Source of the DNA: Chromatiales bacterium | GTDB lineage: Bacteria > Pseudomonadota > Gammaproteobacteria > UBA6429 > Thiohalophilaceae | DNA length: 6,872 nucleotides | NCBI GenBank assembly: GCA_024641465.1 | Contig: JAHEDB010000116.1 | Span: 1-6,872 of the forward strand | Reading direction: 5' to 3' | Shown: one piece after another, positions 1 through 5,865 of the stretch | Numbering within the stretch: the first letter of the stretch is position 1 | Layout: each line of letters begins with the position of its first letter | Notes under the pieces: model-generated | The model's database searches: none | What the model saw: only the letters and a program-made list of their open reading frames with translations | What the model was told of the DNA's origin: nothing | Translations under genes and position numbers: made by a program

Positions 1-54
1 AAAGCGAAGCAATCGCGTAATGTGCCACCGGGCTTAAACTGTATATGAATTAAA

Positions 55-78
55 TCTTCGTGCCTTCGGGTCTTCGTG
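55..78 (+). repeat. Three 8-bp direct repeats in the folA leader
   Basis: Three consecutive 8-bp units, TCTTCGTG, CCTTCGGG and TCTTCGTG, run head to tail and are followed by GTGAAA. The first and third are identical; the middle one differs at two positions. They lie 32-55 bases upstream of the folA ATG. The segment resembles the CTTCGTG-type intergenic repeats I recall from many bacterial genomes, but that family assignment is from memory. The rest of 1-103 shows no gene I can support: frames from the left edge close by position 48. A convincing -35/-10 pair for folA is not visible, although 33-55 is AT-rich. Confidence 0.5.
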
Positions 79-109
79 GTGAAAGAGTATTAAAAAGGTT
101 CTATTGACT

Positions 110-622
110 ATGATAATCTCCATGATCGCCGCCATGGCCGACAACCGCGTCATCGGCATCAACAACAGCCTGCCCTGGAAACTGCCGAATGATATGAAGT
201 GGTTCCGCCAGAATACACTGGGCAAGCCCATCGTCATGGGCCGCAAGACCTTCGAGTCCTTCGGTGCCAAACCCCTGCCGGGACGCACTAATATAATTAT
301 CAGCCGCGATCAAACCTATCAGGCTGATGATTGCATCATCGCGCATTCTATCGACGAAGCCATCAATGCAGCCGGTGAAGTAGATGAAGTCATGATCATC
401 GGTGGTGCCTCCTTCTACGAGCAAATGCTGCCCAGGGCCGACCGGCTATATCTCACCTTCGTTCATACGAAGGTTGAAGGCGATGCCTGGTTCCCAGATT
501 GGAATACAAACGATTGGCAGGAAGTTGAACGCATCGACCACGCCGCCGATGAAAAAAATCCCCATGCCCACAGTTTCGTGATCCTCGAACGAAAGGCATC
601 TCGTCATTCCGACACGATTTAA
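110..622 (+). CDS. folA: Dihydrofolate reductase
   Basis: Reduces 7,8-dihydrofolate to tetrahydrofolate with NADPH in the cytoplasm, feeding thymidylate, purine and methionine synthesis. The 170-residue product aligns over its length with E. coli FolA (159 aa). Visible signatures are RVIG near 13-16, LPWKLPNDMKWF at 21-32 with substrate-binding Trp23 and the catalytic acid Asp28, MGRKTFES at 43-50, PLPGRTN, the IIGG cofactor turn at 96-99, YLT at 114-116 and VEGDAWFPD. I chose ATG 110 because it starts MIISMIAAMA, like MISLIAALA of E. coli. A TTG at 104 (two extra residues) is closer to the AAGG at 95-98 (5 bp against 11 bp) and cannot be excluded. After ILERK the usual enzyme ends; here about eight more residues (ASRHSDTI) follow, encoded partly by a repeat-like sequence. 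The gene faces apaH convergently across the fic insertion, as folA and apaH do in E. coli. Identity is very secure. Confidence 0.97.
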   Translation: MIISMIAAMADNRVIGINNSLPWKLPNDMKWFRQNTLGKPIVMGRKTFESFGAKPLPGRTNIIISRDQTYQADDCIIAHSIDEAINAAGEVDEVMIIGGASFYEQMLPRADRLYLTFVHTKVEGDAWFPDWNTNDWQEVERIDHAADEKNPHAHSFVILERKASRHSDTI

Positions 623-655
623 GCCACAATCCATCCAGCACTTCGCCATTCACAC

Positions 656-690
656 CGTCATTCCGGCATGTTTTTGGCCGGAATCCAGTA
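656..690. repeat. REP-like palindrome downstream of folA
   Basis: A perfect 8-bp inverted repeat, ATTCCGGC (660-667) and GCCGGAAT (677-684), encloses a 9-base loop ATGTTTTTG. It starts with CGTCATTCCG (656-665) and ends with a CCAGTA flank. The same 10-mer CGTCATTCCG also occurs at 602-611, inside the last codons of folA. The form (CGTCATTCC...GGAATCCAG) is typical of short palindromic intergenic repeats in proteobacteria. No T-tract follows the stem on the + strand, so termination of folA is possible but not shown. Confidence 0.6.
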
Positions 691-754
691 TCGTAGCTCG
701 TATGCAGCCAAACGCAGGACGGGAAAGATGATCCCTGATACTCGATAATTAGAC

Positions 755-760
755 TATAAA
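755..760 (+). promoter_or_regulatory. Possible -10 box for the Fic gene
   Basis: TATAAA lies in an AT-rich stretch just before the first ATGGATG-type motif. No good -35 hexamer is found 16-18 bp upstream. If it is used, transcription would begin near 767, inside the repeat array, which would place the repeats in an operator position. This is inference from position only. Confidence 0.25.
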
Positions 761-761
761 A

Positions 762-833
762 CGGATGGAAATGGATGGATAAATGGATGATCTACAGCTA
801 GTATTAATGGATGGAAATGGATGGAAATGGATG
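762..833 (+). repeat. Array of ATGGATG motifs upstream of the Fic gene
   Basis: Five exact copies of ATGGATG start at 771, 783, 807, 817 and 827, with a variant CGGATGG at 762. The right cluster is a clean 10-bp tandem (ATGGATGGAA twice, then ATGGATG). Start-to-start spacings are 9, 12, 24, 10 and 10 bp, close to one or two helical turns. The last copy ends 14 bp before the Fic ATG. This suits a series of sites on one DNA face for a regulator, possibly the winged helix of the Fic protein itself. A simple slippage-prone microsatellite is the alternative. Confidence 0.6.
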
Positions 834-847
834 TTTAATCGGATACC

Positions 848-1897
848 ATGCTAAATACTTCTGGCCTGCAAATTACAAACAAAATACTGGCACTTATCGG
901 CGAGATCGATGAGTTCAAGGGGGCGTGGCGCGCCCTTGGCGCGCTGGCCCCCGATCGCCTTTCTGCGTTGCGCCGGGTGGCGAGTATTGAATCGATTGGT
1001 TCCTCGACACGGATCGAGGGTAGCAAGTTGTCTGATCGGGAGGTTGAGCAATTGCTGGGGAGTCTGGCTATACAGTCATTCCAGTCCCGAGATGAGCAGG
1101 AGGTGGCTGGCTATGCGACCGTGATGGAGACCATCTTTGCTCATTGGCAGGAGATACCCCTGACGGAAAATTACATCAAACAGCTGCATCGAGACCTTTT
1201 ACAGTTTAGCGATAAGGATGTGAAGCATCGAGGGGAATATAAGACCCTGTCCAATAATGTTGAAGCCTTTGATGAAAATGGGAAAAGTATCGGCGTCGTA
1301 TTTGAGACGGCCTCCCCATTTGATACCCCACGACGAATGACGGAGCTGGTTGATTGGCTGGATAAAATGCTGACTGACAAGTTGCTCCATCCCTTGTTTG
1401 CGATCTCGATCTTTGTGGTGGTTTTTTTGGCTATCCACCCTTTTCAGGATGGTAATGGACGATTGTCACGTATCCTGACATCACTTGGTTTATTACGCTC
1501 CGGTTATGCCTATATTGCCTATTGTTCGTTGGAAAGCATTATTGAACAGAATAAGGAAAACTATTATCTGGCCTTGCGGCGTACTCAGGGAACACTTCAT
1601 ACGAATAAACCGGACTGGCAACCGTGGCTAGAGTTTTTTTTGAGTGTGTTACACAAACAAAAGTCAAAACTACAGGCCAAGGTGGAAAGGGAGAAAATCC
1701 TGGTCGGCATTTTGCCGGAATTGTCGCTGACTATTCTGGAGATCGCCAGACAGCATGGACGGGTGACCGTGAGCGAAGCCGTAAAGGTGACGGGTGCCAG
1801 CCGAAATACCATCAAGGATCATTTGAGATCATTGGTGGAGCAGAGTTATTTAAGCCGCCACGGGGCCGGGCGAGGAACCTGGTATAGTGTGCCTTAA
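848..1897 (+). CDS. Fic-domain protein, self-inhibited, with C-terminal winged helix
   Basis: Probable Fic-family nucleotidyltransferase (usually AMPylation of a protein Ser, Thr or Tyr). The core motif HPFQDGNGR at 197-205 is complete, with catalytic His197, acidic Asp201, Asn203 and Arg205. An N-terminal (S/T)xxxE(G/N) motif, STRIEG at 53-58, supplies the inhibitory glutamate Glu57, as in class II Fic proteins where the inhibitory helix precedes the Fic domain in the same chain. No separate antitoxin gene is visible. Residues about 130-170 cover the flap region, and 290-349 form a winged helix-turn-helix (TVSEAVKVTGASRNTIKDHLRSL), suggesting DNA binding. In-frame TAA at 836-838 leaves ATG 848 as the first ATG; the ribosome site is weak (GGAT only). 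The gene is monocistronic between folA and apaH, with repeats on both sides, which suggests acquisition. The target protein cannot be read from sequence. Confidence 0.92.
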   Translation: MLNTSGLQITNKILALIGEIDEFKGAWRALGALAPDRLSALRRVASIESIGSSTRIEGSKLSDREVEQLLGSLAIQSFQSRDEQEVAGYATVMETIFAHWQEIPLTENYIKQLHRDLLQFSDKDVKHRGEYKTLSNNVEAFDENGKSIGVVFETASPFDTPRRMTELVDWLDKMLTDKLLHPLFAISIFVVVFLAIHPFQDGNGRLSRILTSLGLLRSGYAYIAYCSLESIIEQNKENYYLALRRTQGTLHTNKPDWQPWLEFFLSVLHKQKSKLQAKVEREKILVGILPELSLTILEIARQHGRVTVSEAVKVTGASRNTIKDHLRSLVEQSYLSRHGAGRGTWYSVP

Positions 1898-1959
1898 CCC
1901 TCTGGCAAGTCTGGGTTGTGTGGTGTCTTGAACTTGTCTTAGCAATAAGAATTTAAATT

Positions 1960-2030
1960 GTAGGGTGCGTTACATGCGCCGTTTACACATTTCAAATTTC
2001 ATCAATCTCGGTGCGCAGGGCGCACCCTAC
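1960..2030. repeat. Palindromic repeat between convergent fic and apaH
   Basis: GTAGGGTGCG (1960-1969) and CGCACCCTAC (2021-2030) are perfect 10-bp inverted repeats 51 bp apart. Inside the right arm a second, tighter hairpin is possible: GGTGCGC (2010-2016), loop AGG, GCGCACC (2020-2026). The GTAGGGTGCG...CGCACCCTAC form resembles palindromic intergenic repeats I recall from many proteobacteria. Its place between two converging genes would suit a bidirectional terminator, but no run of T follows the stem on either strand, so termination is only a possibility. I see no gene in 1898-2083. Confidence 0.6.
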
Positions 2031-2083
2031 TTATAATAATCGTGATATTGTGATTCGGGAACAGGACAGGATGAGCCGTATTT

Positions 2084-2917
2084 TTAATTCTCGCCCGGCC
2101 GTCTCACCCCGGGGCAGTCGATGCTGATGTATTCCATCGGTGTCACATCAATCCGTAAAGCCGTGAGCTGTCCACCCCACACACAGCCGTGATCCAGCGG
2201 GTAGATATTTTCCACTTGTGGGTGACCCAGTGTGGACCAGTGGCCGAACAGGATGGGCTTGTCTTTGGCCTTGCGTTTAGGGATTTTAAACCAGGGTTGG
2301 TAGTGTTTGATCTGGCTGCCGGGTTTGCCCTTGTCGACCAGATCGAGACGTCCCTCTTTGTTGCAATAGCGCATACGGGTGAAGCTGTTGCAGATGAAGC
2401 GCAGACGGTCCCAGCCTTCGAGTGTATCTTCCCAGGTTGCGGGTTCGTTGCCGTACATGACGTGTAGAAAATCGTGATAGCGATCGCCCTGCAGGATGGA
2501 TTCCAGTTCCTTGGCGTGGGCGAGGGCCTGTTCCAGCGTCCACAGCGGATAGATACCGGCGTGGACCAGGGTGAGTTTACGGGTCACGTCGTGATGGAGC
2601 AGGGGGCGACAGCGCAACCAGTCGATGAGTTCGCGGCAGTCCTCGGCGTGCATGACCTGATGCAGGTCTTCATCCTTGGCCTCCTTGATGCCTTCGGCCA
2701 CGGCTAGGAGGTGCAGGTCGTGATTACCCAATACCGTGATAGCGTGTTCGCCGAGGGATTTGATATAGCGCAGGGTTTTTAAGGAGTCAGGACCGCGGTT
2801 GACCAGGTCACCGGCCAGCCACAGTGTATCCTGTTGCGGATCAAAATTGAGCTTGTTGAGCAGGTTTTGCAGGTCATCGTAACAGCCCTGCAGGTCACCG
2901 ATTGCGTAGATTGCCAT
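2084..2917 (-). CDS. apaH: Bis(5'-nucleosyl)-tetraphosphatase, symmetrical (Ap4A hydrolase)
   Basis: Cleaves Ap4A symmetrically to two ADP and, in E. coli, also removes Np4 caps from RNA 5' ends; cytoplasmic. The 277-residue protein is close to the 280 aa of E. coli ApaH. Metallophosphatase motifs appear in order: GDLQG at 7-11, GDLVNRG at 36-42, GNHD at 64-67, HAG at 119-121 and FGHW at 224-227, followed by LDHGCVWGG at 241-249, typical of ApaH. All metal-ligand residues expected of the family seem present. ATG 2917 puts the first motif at residue 7, as in the family. No Shine-Dalgarno sequence is visible upstream, so translation may be weak or coupled. It lies 51 bp after the FecR-domain gene on the same strand and may be read through from it. 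In E. coli apaG immediately precedes apaH; here they are about 3 kb apart. Confidence 0.97.
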   Translation of the reverse strand: MAIYAIGDLQGCYDDLQNLLNKLNFDPQQDTLWLAGDLVNRGPDSLKTLRYIKSLGEHAITVLGNHDLHLLAVAEGIKEAKDEDLHQVMHAEDCRELIDWLRCRPLLHHDVTRKLTLVHAGIYPLWTLEQALAHAKELESILQGDRYHDFLHVMYGNEPATWEDTLEGWDRLRFICNSFTRMRYCNKEGRLDLVDKGKPGSQIKHYQPWFKIPKRKAKDKPILFGHWSTLGHPQVENIYPLDHGCVWGGQLTALRIDVTPMEYISIDCPGVRRPGEN

Positions 2918-2968
2918 GCAGGGAAATTAACAGAGCCGGGGCTGTAAATCTATCCTGTTGTCACCCTG

Positions 2969-4003
2969 TCAGGGTGGCGGCGGGTAGTAGTTGAATTTGG
3001 GGAAGCCTTCGGTCAGATCGTAAATTTGTTTATCACCGATATTTTGCCCGGTAATCACCGTCCGATATTCCCGGTGTGGATAAAGGATGTTGGGTCGTTG
3101 CGGATAGTCCAGATTTTCGAACTCCTCCAGCGCCGAGCGCGGTTTGTCTATCGGCGTGGTGCTGGCCAGGTGGAGCTGTAGGTGTTTGGCATCGATACCC
3201 TCGTAGGGGGCCAGGTTGTGCCTGGGTTTCTGCGGTTCATCGTCCTTGTCGGACTTGGGCTTGAGCACCGGGGCCGGTGGCGCCATGGCCTGGATCAGGA
3301 CCTTGGGCGGCTCGGGCAGGATCTTGGGGGCATCTTGTTTTTTGTCATCGATAAATACATATTGAAATTTATCCTTGCTGACGCCCATGCTGACCCCCAG
3401 CACCACATTCAGGCTGGAGTCGAGCAGGACGGCCTTTTTGTTTTTTTCGACGGTGATGGCGCCTGCCACCACACCGACATAGACACCGCTGTCGGGGATG
3501 TCTTTGGCCTTACCGGGTTTGGCCTGATTACATTCGCCCTCGTCACAGATCTGCACCACAAATTCCGTACCTCGCACCCCGATGGTCGAACCGCGGGCCG
3601 TGATGCGGAAGTTTTCCGGTTTGTTTTTGCCAATCAGACCGGTCACGGCGCGCATGCCACCCTTGACGAGTTCAATGGAACTGTGTTGATTTTCTACCGG
3701 GCCGGTGTGTTTGTGGGCGGCGATGATCAACTTGGTTTTTTCCTTGAGTGAGATCATGGTGCCGTCACCGGCGCGGATCTGCACGCTGGCATCCTTGCCT
3801 GTCATGACCTCGTCACCGGGCCAGACACTGCTGCCGCGTTTGAGGATCGTATCATTGTGTCGTTTGGATTTGACCGTGACCTCGCCGCTGGCAAACAGGA
3901 CCTTACCGGCGTGGGCGTGGGCCTGTTGTGTGGGGAAGGTCAGGCAGAGCAGACCAAATAGCAGGCCATAAAGGGTGTGGTGATGAGTCTTGTTAATCGT
4001 CAT
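2969..4003 (-). CDS. Secreted FecR-domain protein
   Basis: A 344-residue exported protein with a FecR domain; its function is not established. Residues 1-30 look like a Sec signal peptide (basic start, hydrophobic LYGLLFGLLCLTF, cleavage after AHA at 30 or 32). Residues about 33-190 carry the FecR pattern: GEVTV, LKRGSSVWPGDEVMTG, SVQIRAGDGTMISL, SSIELVKGGMRAVTG, then FRITARGSTIGVRGTEF at 132-148. An insert holds Cys153 and Cys158. Residues about 223-265 are Pro/Lys rich and probably unstructured, and the protein ends in YYPPPP. Classical FecR has an N-terminal cytoplasmic anti-sigma part and a membrane helix; this one has neither, and no ECF sigma gene is nearby, so a role in iron-sigma signalling is unlikely. 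Its ATG follows the stop of the barrel gene by 2 bp, with GGGGAT in that gene's end as ribosome site, indicating co-translation. A periplasmic or surface partner of the barrel is my inference. Confidence 0.85.
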   Translation of the reverse strand: MTINKTHHHTLYGLLFGLLCLTFPTQQAHAHAGKVLFASGEVTVKSKRHNDTILKRGSSVWPGDEVMTGKDASVQIRAGDGTMISLKEKTKLIIAAHKHTGPVENQHSSIELVKGGMRAVTGLIGKNKPENFRITARGSTIGVRGTEFVVQICDEGECNQAKPGKAKDIPDSGVYVGVVAGAITVEKNKKAVLLDSSLNVVLGVSMGVSKDKFQYVFIDDKKQDAPKILPEPPKVLIQAMAPPAPVLKPKSDKDDEPQKPRHNLAPYEGIDAKHLQLHLASTTPIDKPRSALEEFENLDYPQRPNILYPHREYRTVITGQNIGDKQIYDLTEGFPKFNYYPPPP

Positions 4004-4005
4004 TA

Positions 4006-5520
4006 TTAAAATCCCCAGCCCAGTGTTACCGACGCCACGCCGCGTTCGTAGCTGTATAAATTGATCGTCGATTCATTATTGATGTAGTGAAGTTCCGGCC
4101 GTATATACCAGTGGCTGCCAAAGGTGGTATTCAGGCCAAGGAAAACCTCCAGTCGGCGGTCGACTCGTTGTTGATAAAAAAACTCCCGGTCATAATCCGA
4201 TTTTTCGTAGAAAAGGCTGCTATAGAATCTTGACCGTTCGGTGAGGTTTGTCGACCAGGCCAGACGGTAGCCGCCGACATCCCTCGAGTAGATGCCGGGG
4301 CAGTAGTTGTTCGGGCCGGTGTTATTATTGCATTGCTGAGGATTATCCCGGCCGCCTACCAGCAATATCTGCACGCTGGGCTTGTTGGTACCCTCGAGCA
4401 GGTGGGTCCACTCCACGCTGCTGCGATTGTAATTGACGGAATAGACATGGGTCTGGTTGTCGTGATAGCTGGAATCGCCACCCATGATGGTGAACGTCAG
4501 CGCATTGTGCTTATTCATCTTGATGGCCCACTCGAGAGTAACGCCACCCTCCTCATTATAATTTTCATCTTTTTCCATGAGATGGATTTTGCGGAATTGG
4601 GCACGAACGGTCTTTTTGTCGTTTTCGCCATAGTGCCGGGCGCCGAATTGTATCTGGTCCCAGCTTTGATCGTAGTCGTGCTGGCTCGAATACGACTGAC
4701 CTCCGGTCAACAGATTTCCGAATATCTCAAAGTTGTTGCTGAACAGCGGCCAGGCGATACCGATGCCGGCCTGCATCTGTCCAAAGATGGATTCCCGCTC
4801 GCGGTTTTCCTCTTTTAGACGATAGGTCTGTTGCGAGGCGGTGCCATAGTCATAATAATCAAAATAATAAAAATCCGAGGTGCTGGCGAGGTTTGTGTCA
4901 TAGCCGCCGGTCATTTGTACGAACAGTTTGAATTCTGTTTCTCTCACCTTCAGGTATTTGTCGATATTGGCCTGATATTGTTTGATGGAGGATATGAGAT
5001 CGGCGGGCGGATTCATGCTTGAGACGATGGTGAATTCCGCGCGCGCCTGTTCGAAGGGACCGCGTGCCAGCAGCGCGACGCCCTTGCTGTAATAGGTGCG
5101 GGCCAGCTCAAACCGCGCTGCGGCAAAACCGGGGTCGACGGTCAGGGCGCGGGTGAAGGCGGAAACGGCGAGATCGAAATTTCTGGTTTCCAGGGCGCAA
5201 CGCCCGAGCAGATAATCGTATTCCACATTGCCGGCGTTATCGCCTTCCAGCCTGGCCAGGATCTTCAGCGATTCGGTGTAGTTCGTATCCTTGAAGGCCT
5301 GTTTTGCGCCGTTCAGGTTCTGGGGGTATTCGGGTTTGGGTTTTTCCGCGCTAACCGCTTCCGGTTTCGCTGTCGATGATGTTGGTGCCGCCGTGACGGG
5401 TGTGGTGGCGGCCAGTCCAATAGGCGAAAGGCTGCTACCCAGTACGATCAACCACATCCCCAGCAGGGTGTAGGGACGTGGTGTGGGCCTGTTTTGTGTG
5501 AATACAGTCTTGCTAAACAC
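4006..5520 (-). CDS. TPR protein with C-terminal outer-membrane beta-barrel
   Basis: A 504-residue envelope protein I cannot name. Residues 1-37 are a signal peptide (hydrophobic LLGMWLIVLGSSLSPIGLA, likely cut after Ala37). A Pro/Ala/Lys linker follows to about 66, then TPR-like helices at about 68-190 (AKQAFKDTNYTESLKILARLEG, YDYLLGRCALETRNFDLAVSAFTRALTVDP, AARFELARTYYSKGVALLARGPFEQARAEF). From about 196 to the end, alternating aromatic strands and a terminal Phe (VTLGWGF) indicate an outer-membrane barrel; GGYDTNLAS at 205-213 is typical of the first strand of such TPR-barrel proteins. This layout recalls Slam (surface lipoprotein assembly modifier) proteins, but membership is unproven. 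Odd features are an aromatic-acidic patch DFYYFDYYDYG at 216-226 and a Cys397/Cys407 pair in an Asn-rich loop. Start is GTG with AGGAA about 10 bp upstream; an in-frame TAA lies 33 bp upstream and no other start codon intervenes. First gene of the pair with the FecR-domain protein. Confidence 0.85.
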   Translation of the reverse strand: MFSKTVFTQNRPTPRPYTLLGMWLIVLGSSLSPIGLAATTPVTAAPTSSTAKPEAVSAEKPKPEYPQNLNGAKQAFKDTNYTESLKILARLEGDNAGNVEYDYLLGRCALETRNFDLAVSAFTRALTVDPGFAAARFELARTYYSKGVALLARGPFEQARAEFTIVSSMNPPADLISSIKQYQANIDKYLKVRETEFKLFVQMTGGYDTNLASTSDFYYFDYYDYGTASQQTYRLKEENRERESIFGQMQAGIGIAWPLFSNNFEIFGNLLTGGQSYSSQHDYDQSWDQIQFGARHYGENDKKTVRAQFRKIHLMEKDENYNEEGGVTLEWAIKMNKHNALTFTIMGGDSSYHDNQTHVYSVNYNRSSVEWTHLLEGTNKPSVQILLVGGRDNPQQCNNNTGPNNYCPGIYSRDVGGYRLAWSTNLTERSRFYSSLFYEKSDYDREFFYQQRVDRRLEVFLGLNTTFGSHWYIRPELHYINNESTINLYSYERGVASVTLGWGF

Positions 5521-5559
5521 GGTACCGGAATTCCTGCCGATGGAGCGACGTTAACTTAT

Positions 5560-5700
5560 GGGCACCTCTAAAAATTCACTGAAGCAGCGCTGGCTGCGTT
5601 AAAAACAAGCTCAAAATGCTCATTTACTCCATGTAAACTGCGCCTTTTCGCTTGTTTTTGCCTTGCCATCATCTGCTTGATTGAATTTTTAGAGGCGCCC
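5560..5700. mobile_element. 141-bp MITE-like element with terminal inverted repeats and TTAT duplication
   Basis: Terminal inverted repeats of 19 bp, GGGCACCTCTAAAAATTCA (5560-5578) and its partner at 5682-5700, match at 18 of 19 positions. The element is flanked by identical TTAT at 5556-5559 and 5701-5704, a 4-bp target-site duplication. Nested pairs inside are AAGCAG (5582-5587) with CTGCTT (5673-5678), AAAAACAAGC (5601-5610) with GCTTGTTTTT (5650-5659), and TTTAC (5623-5627) with GTAAA (5633-5637), so the whole element can fold as one long hairpin. It has no coding capacity, so it must have been moved by a transposase encoded elsewhere. It sits 39 bp upstream of the barrel-gene start codon. 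The parent IS family cannot be assigned from this alone. Confidence 0.82.
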
Positions 5701-5703
5701 TTA

Positions 5704-5709
5704 TATATA
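5704..5709 (-). promoter_or_regulatory. -10-like box next to the MITE, candidate former promoter of the barrel/FecR operon
   Basis: Read on the minus strand, CTATATATAA lies immediately before the MITE and overlaps the TTAT duplication. Without the MITE, TATATA would lie about 40 bp before the GTG of the barrel gene, a normal distance for a -10 box. No clear -35 is present 16-18 bp further upstream. Prediction only. Confidence 0.3.
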
Positions 5710-5865
5710 GTTATCGGAAAAAATCGGCATATCTTTATCGCGCCGGGTAAAGGAGTGTCAGGAATGTGAACAACGACGATTCTTCTGGAGGGCGCGCCCC
5801 CCCCTGTTATTGAAGAAAAAGCGTGTATTACCAGCTAATTACCGATGAGTAGCTGGTGGCCGGTC
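5705..5865. other. Intergenic region between apaG and the MITE, no gene
   Basis: No reading frame of credible length. It contains an AT-rich block next to the MITE, a 10-bp perfect palindrome GGGCGCGCCC (5790-5799) that runs into a tract of eight C (5797-5804), and a stem-loop after apaG. The C tract is long enough to be slippage-prone but is not inside a gene. Confidence 0.5.
5830..5857 (-). terminator. Stem-loop after apaG, possible terminator
   Basis: ACCAGCTA (5830-5837) and TAGCTGGT (5850-5857) form a perfect 8-bp stem with a 12-base loop, starting about 8 bases after the apaG stop on the minus strand. The nearest T-run (TTTTTC) comes about 10 bases after the stem rather than directly after it, and the stem is only half GC. 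It is therefore an imperfect intrinsic terminator. Confidence 0.4.

Noticed and set aside
1..48. Possible 3' end of a gene entering from the left edge
   Set aside because: Three + frames close at 20, 37 and 48, giving only 5-15 residues with no recognisable C-terminus (no thyA-like ending).
101..424. 107-codon open frame on the minus strand
   Set aside because: Fully antisense to folA, whose identity is certain.
762..833. Possible CRISPR array
   Set aside because: Repeats are only 7-10 bp with 2-17 bp between them, with no unique spacers of CRISPR length and no cas genes.
2962..2976. CACCCTG/CAGGGTG inverted repeat over the FecR-gene stop as a terminator
   Set aside because: The loop would be one base (or the stem only 5 bp), no T-run follows on the minus strand, and it coincides with Pro codons that explain the base pattern.
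3182..3751. 189-codon open frame on the + strand
   Set aside because: It lies antisense to the FecR-domain gene, which has a signal peptide and a clear domain; the opposite translation shows no recognisable family.
4333..4818. 161-codon open frame on the + strand
   Set aside because: Antisense shadow of the barrel gene, with no ribosome site or family features.
5766..5816. Short + strand frame starting with GTG in the apaG-MITE gap
   Set aside because: Fewer than 20 codons, passes through the C tract, and has no supporting similarity.
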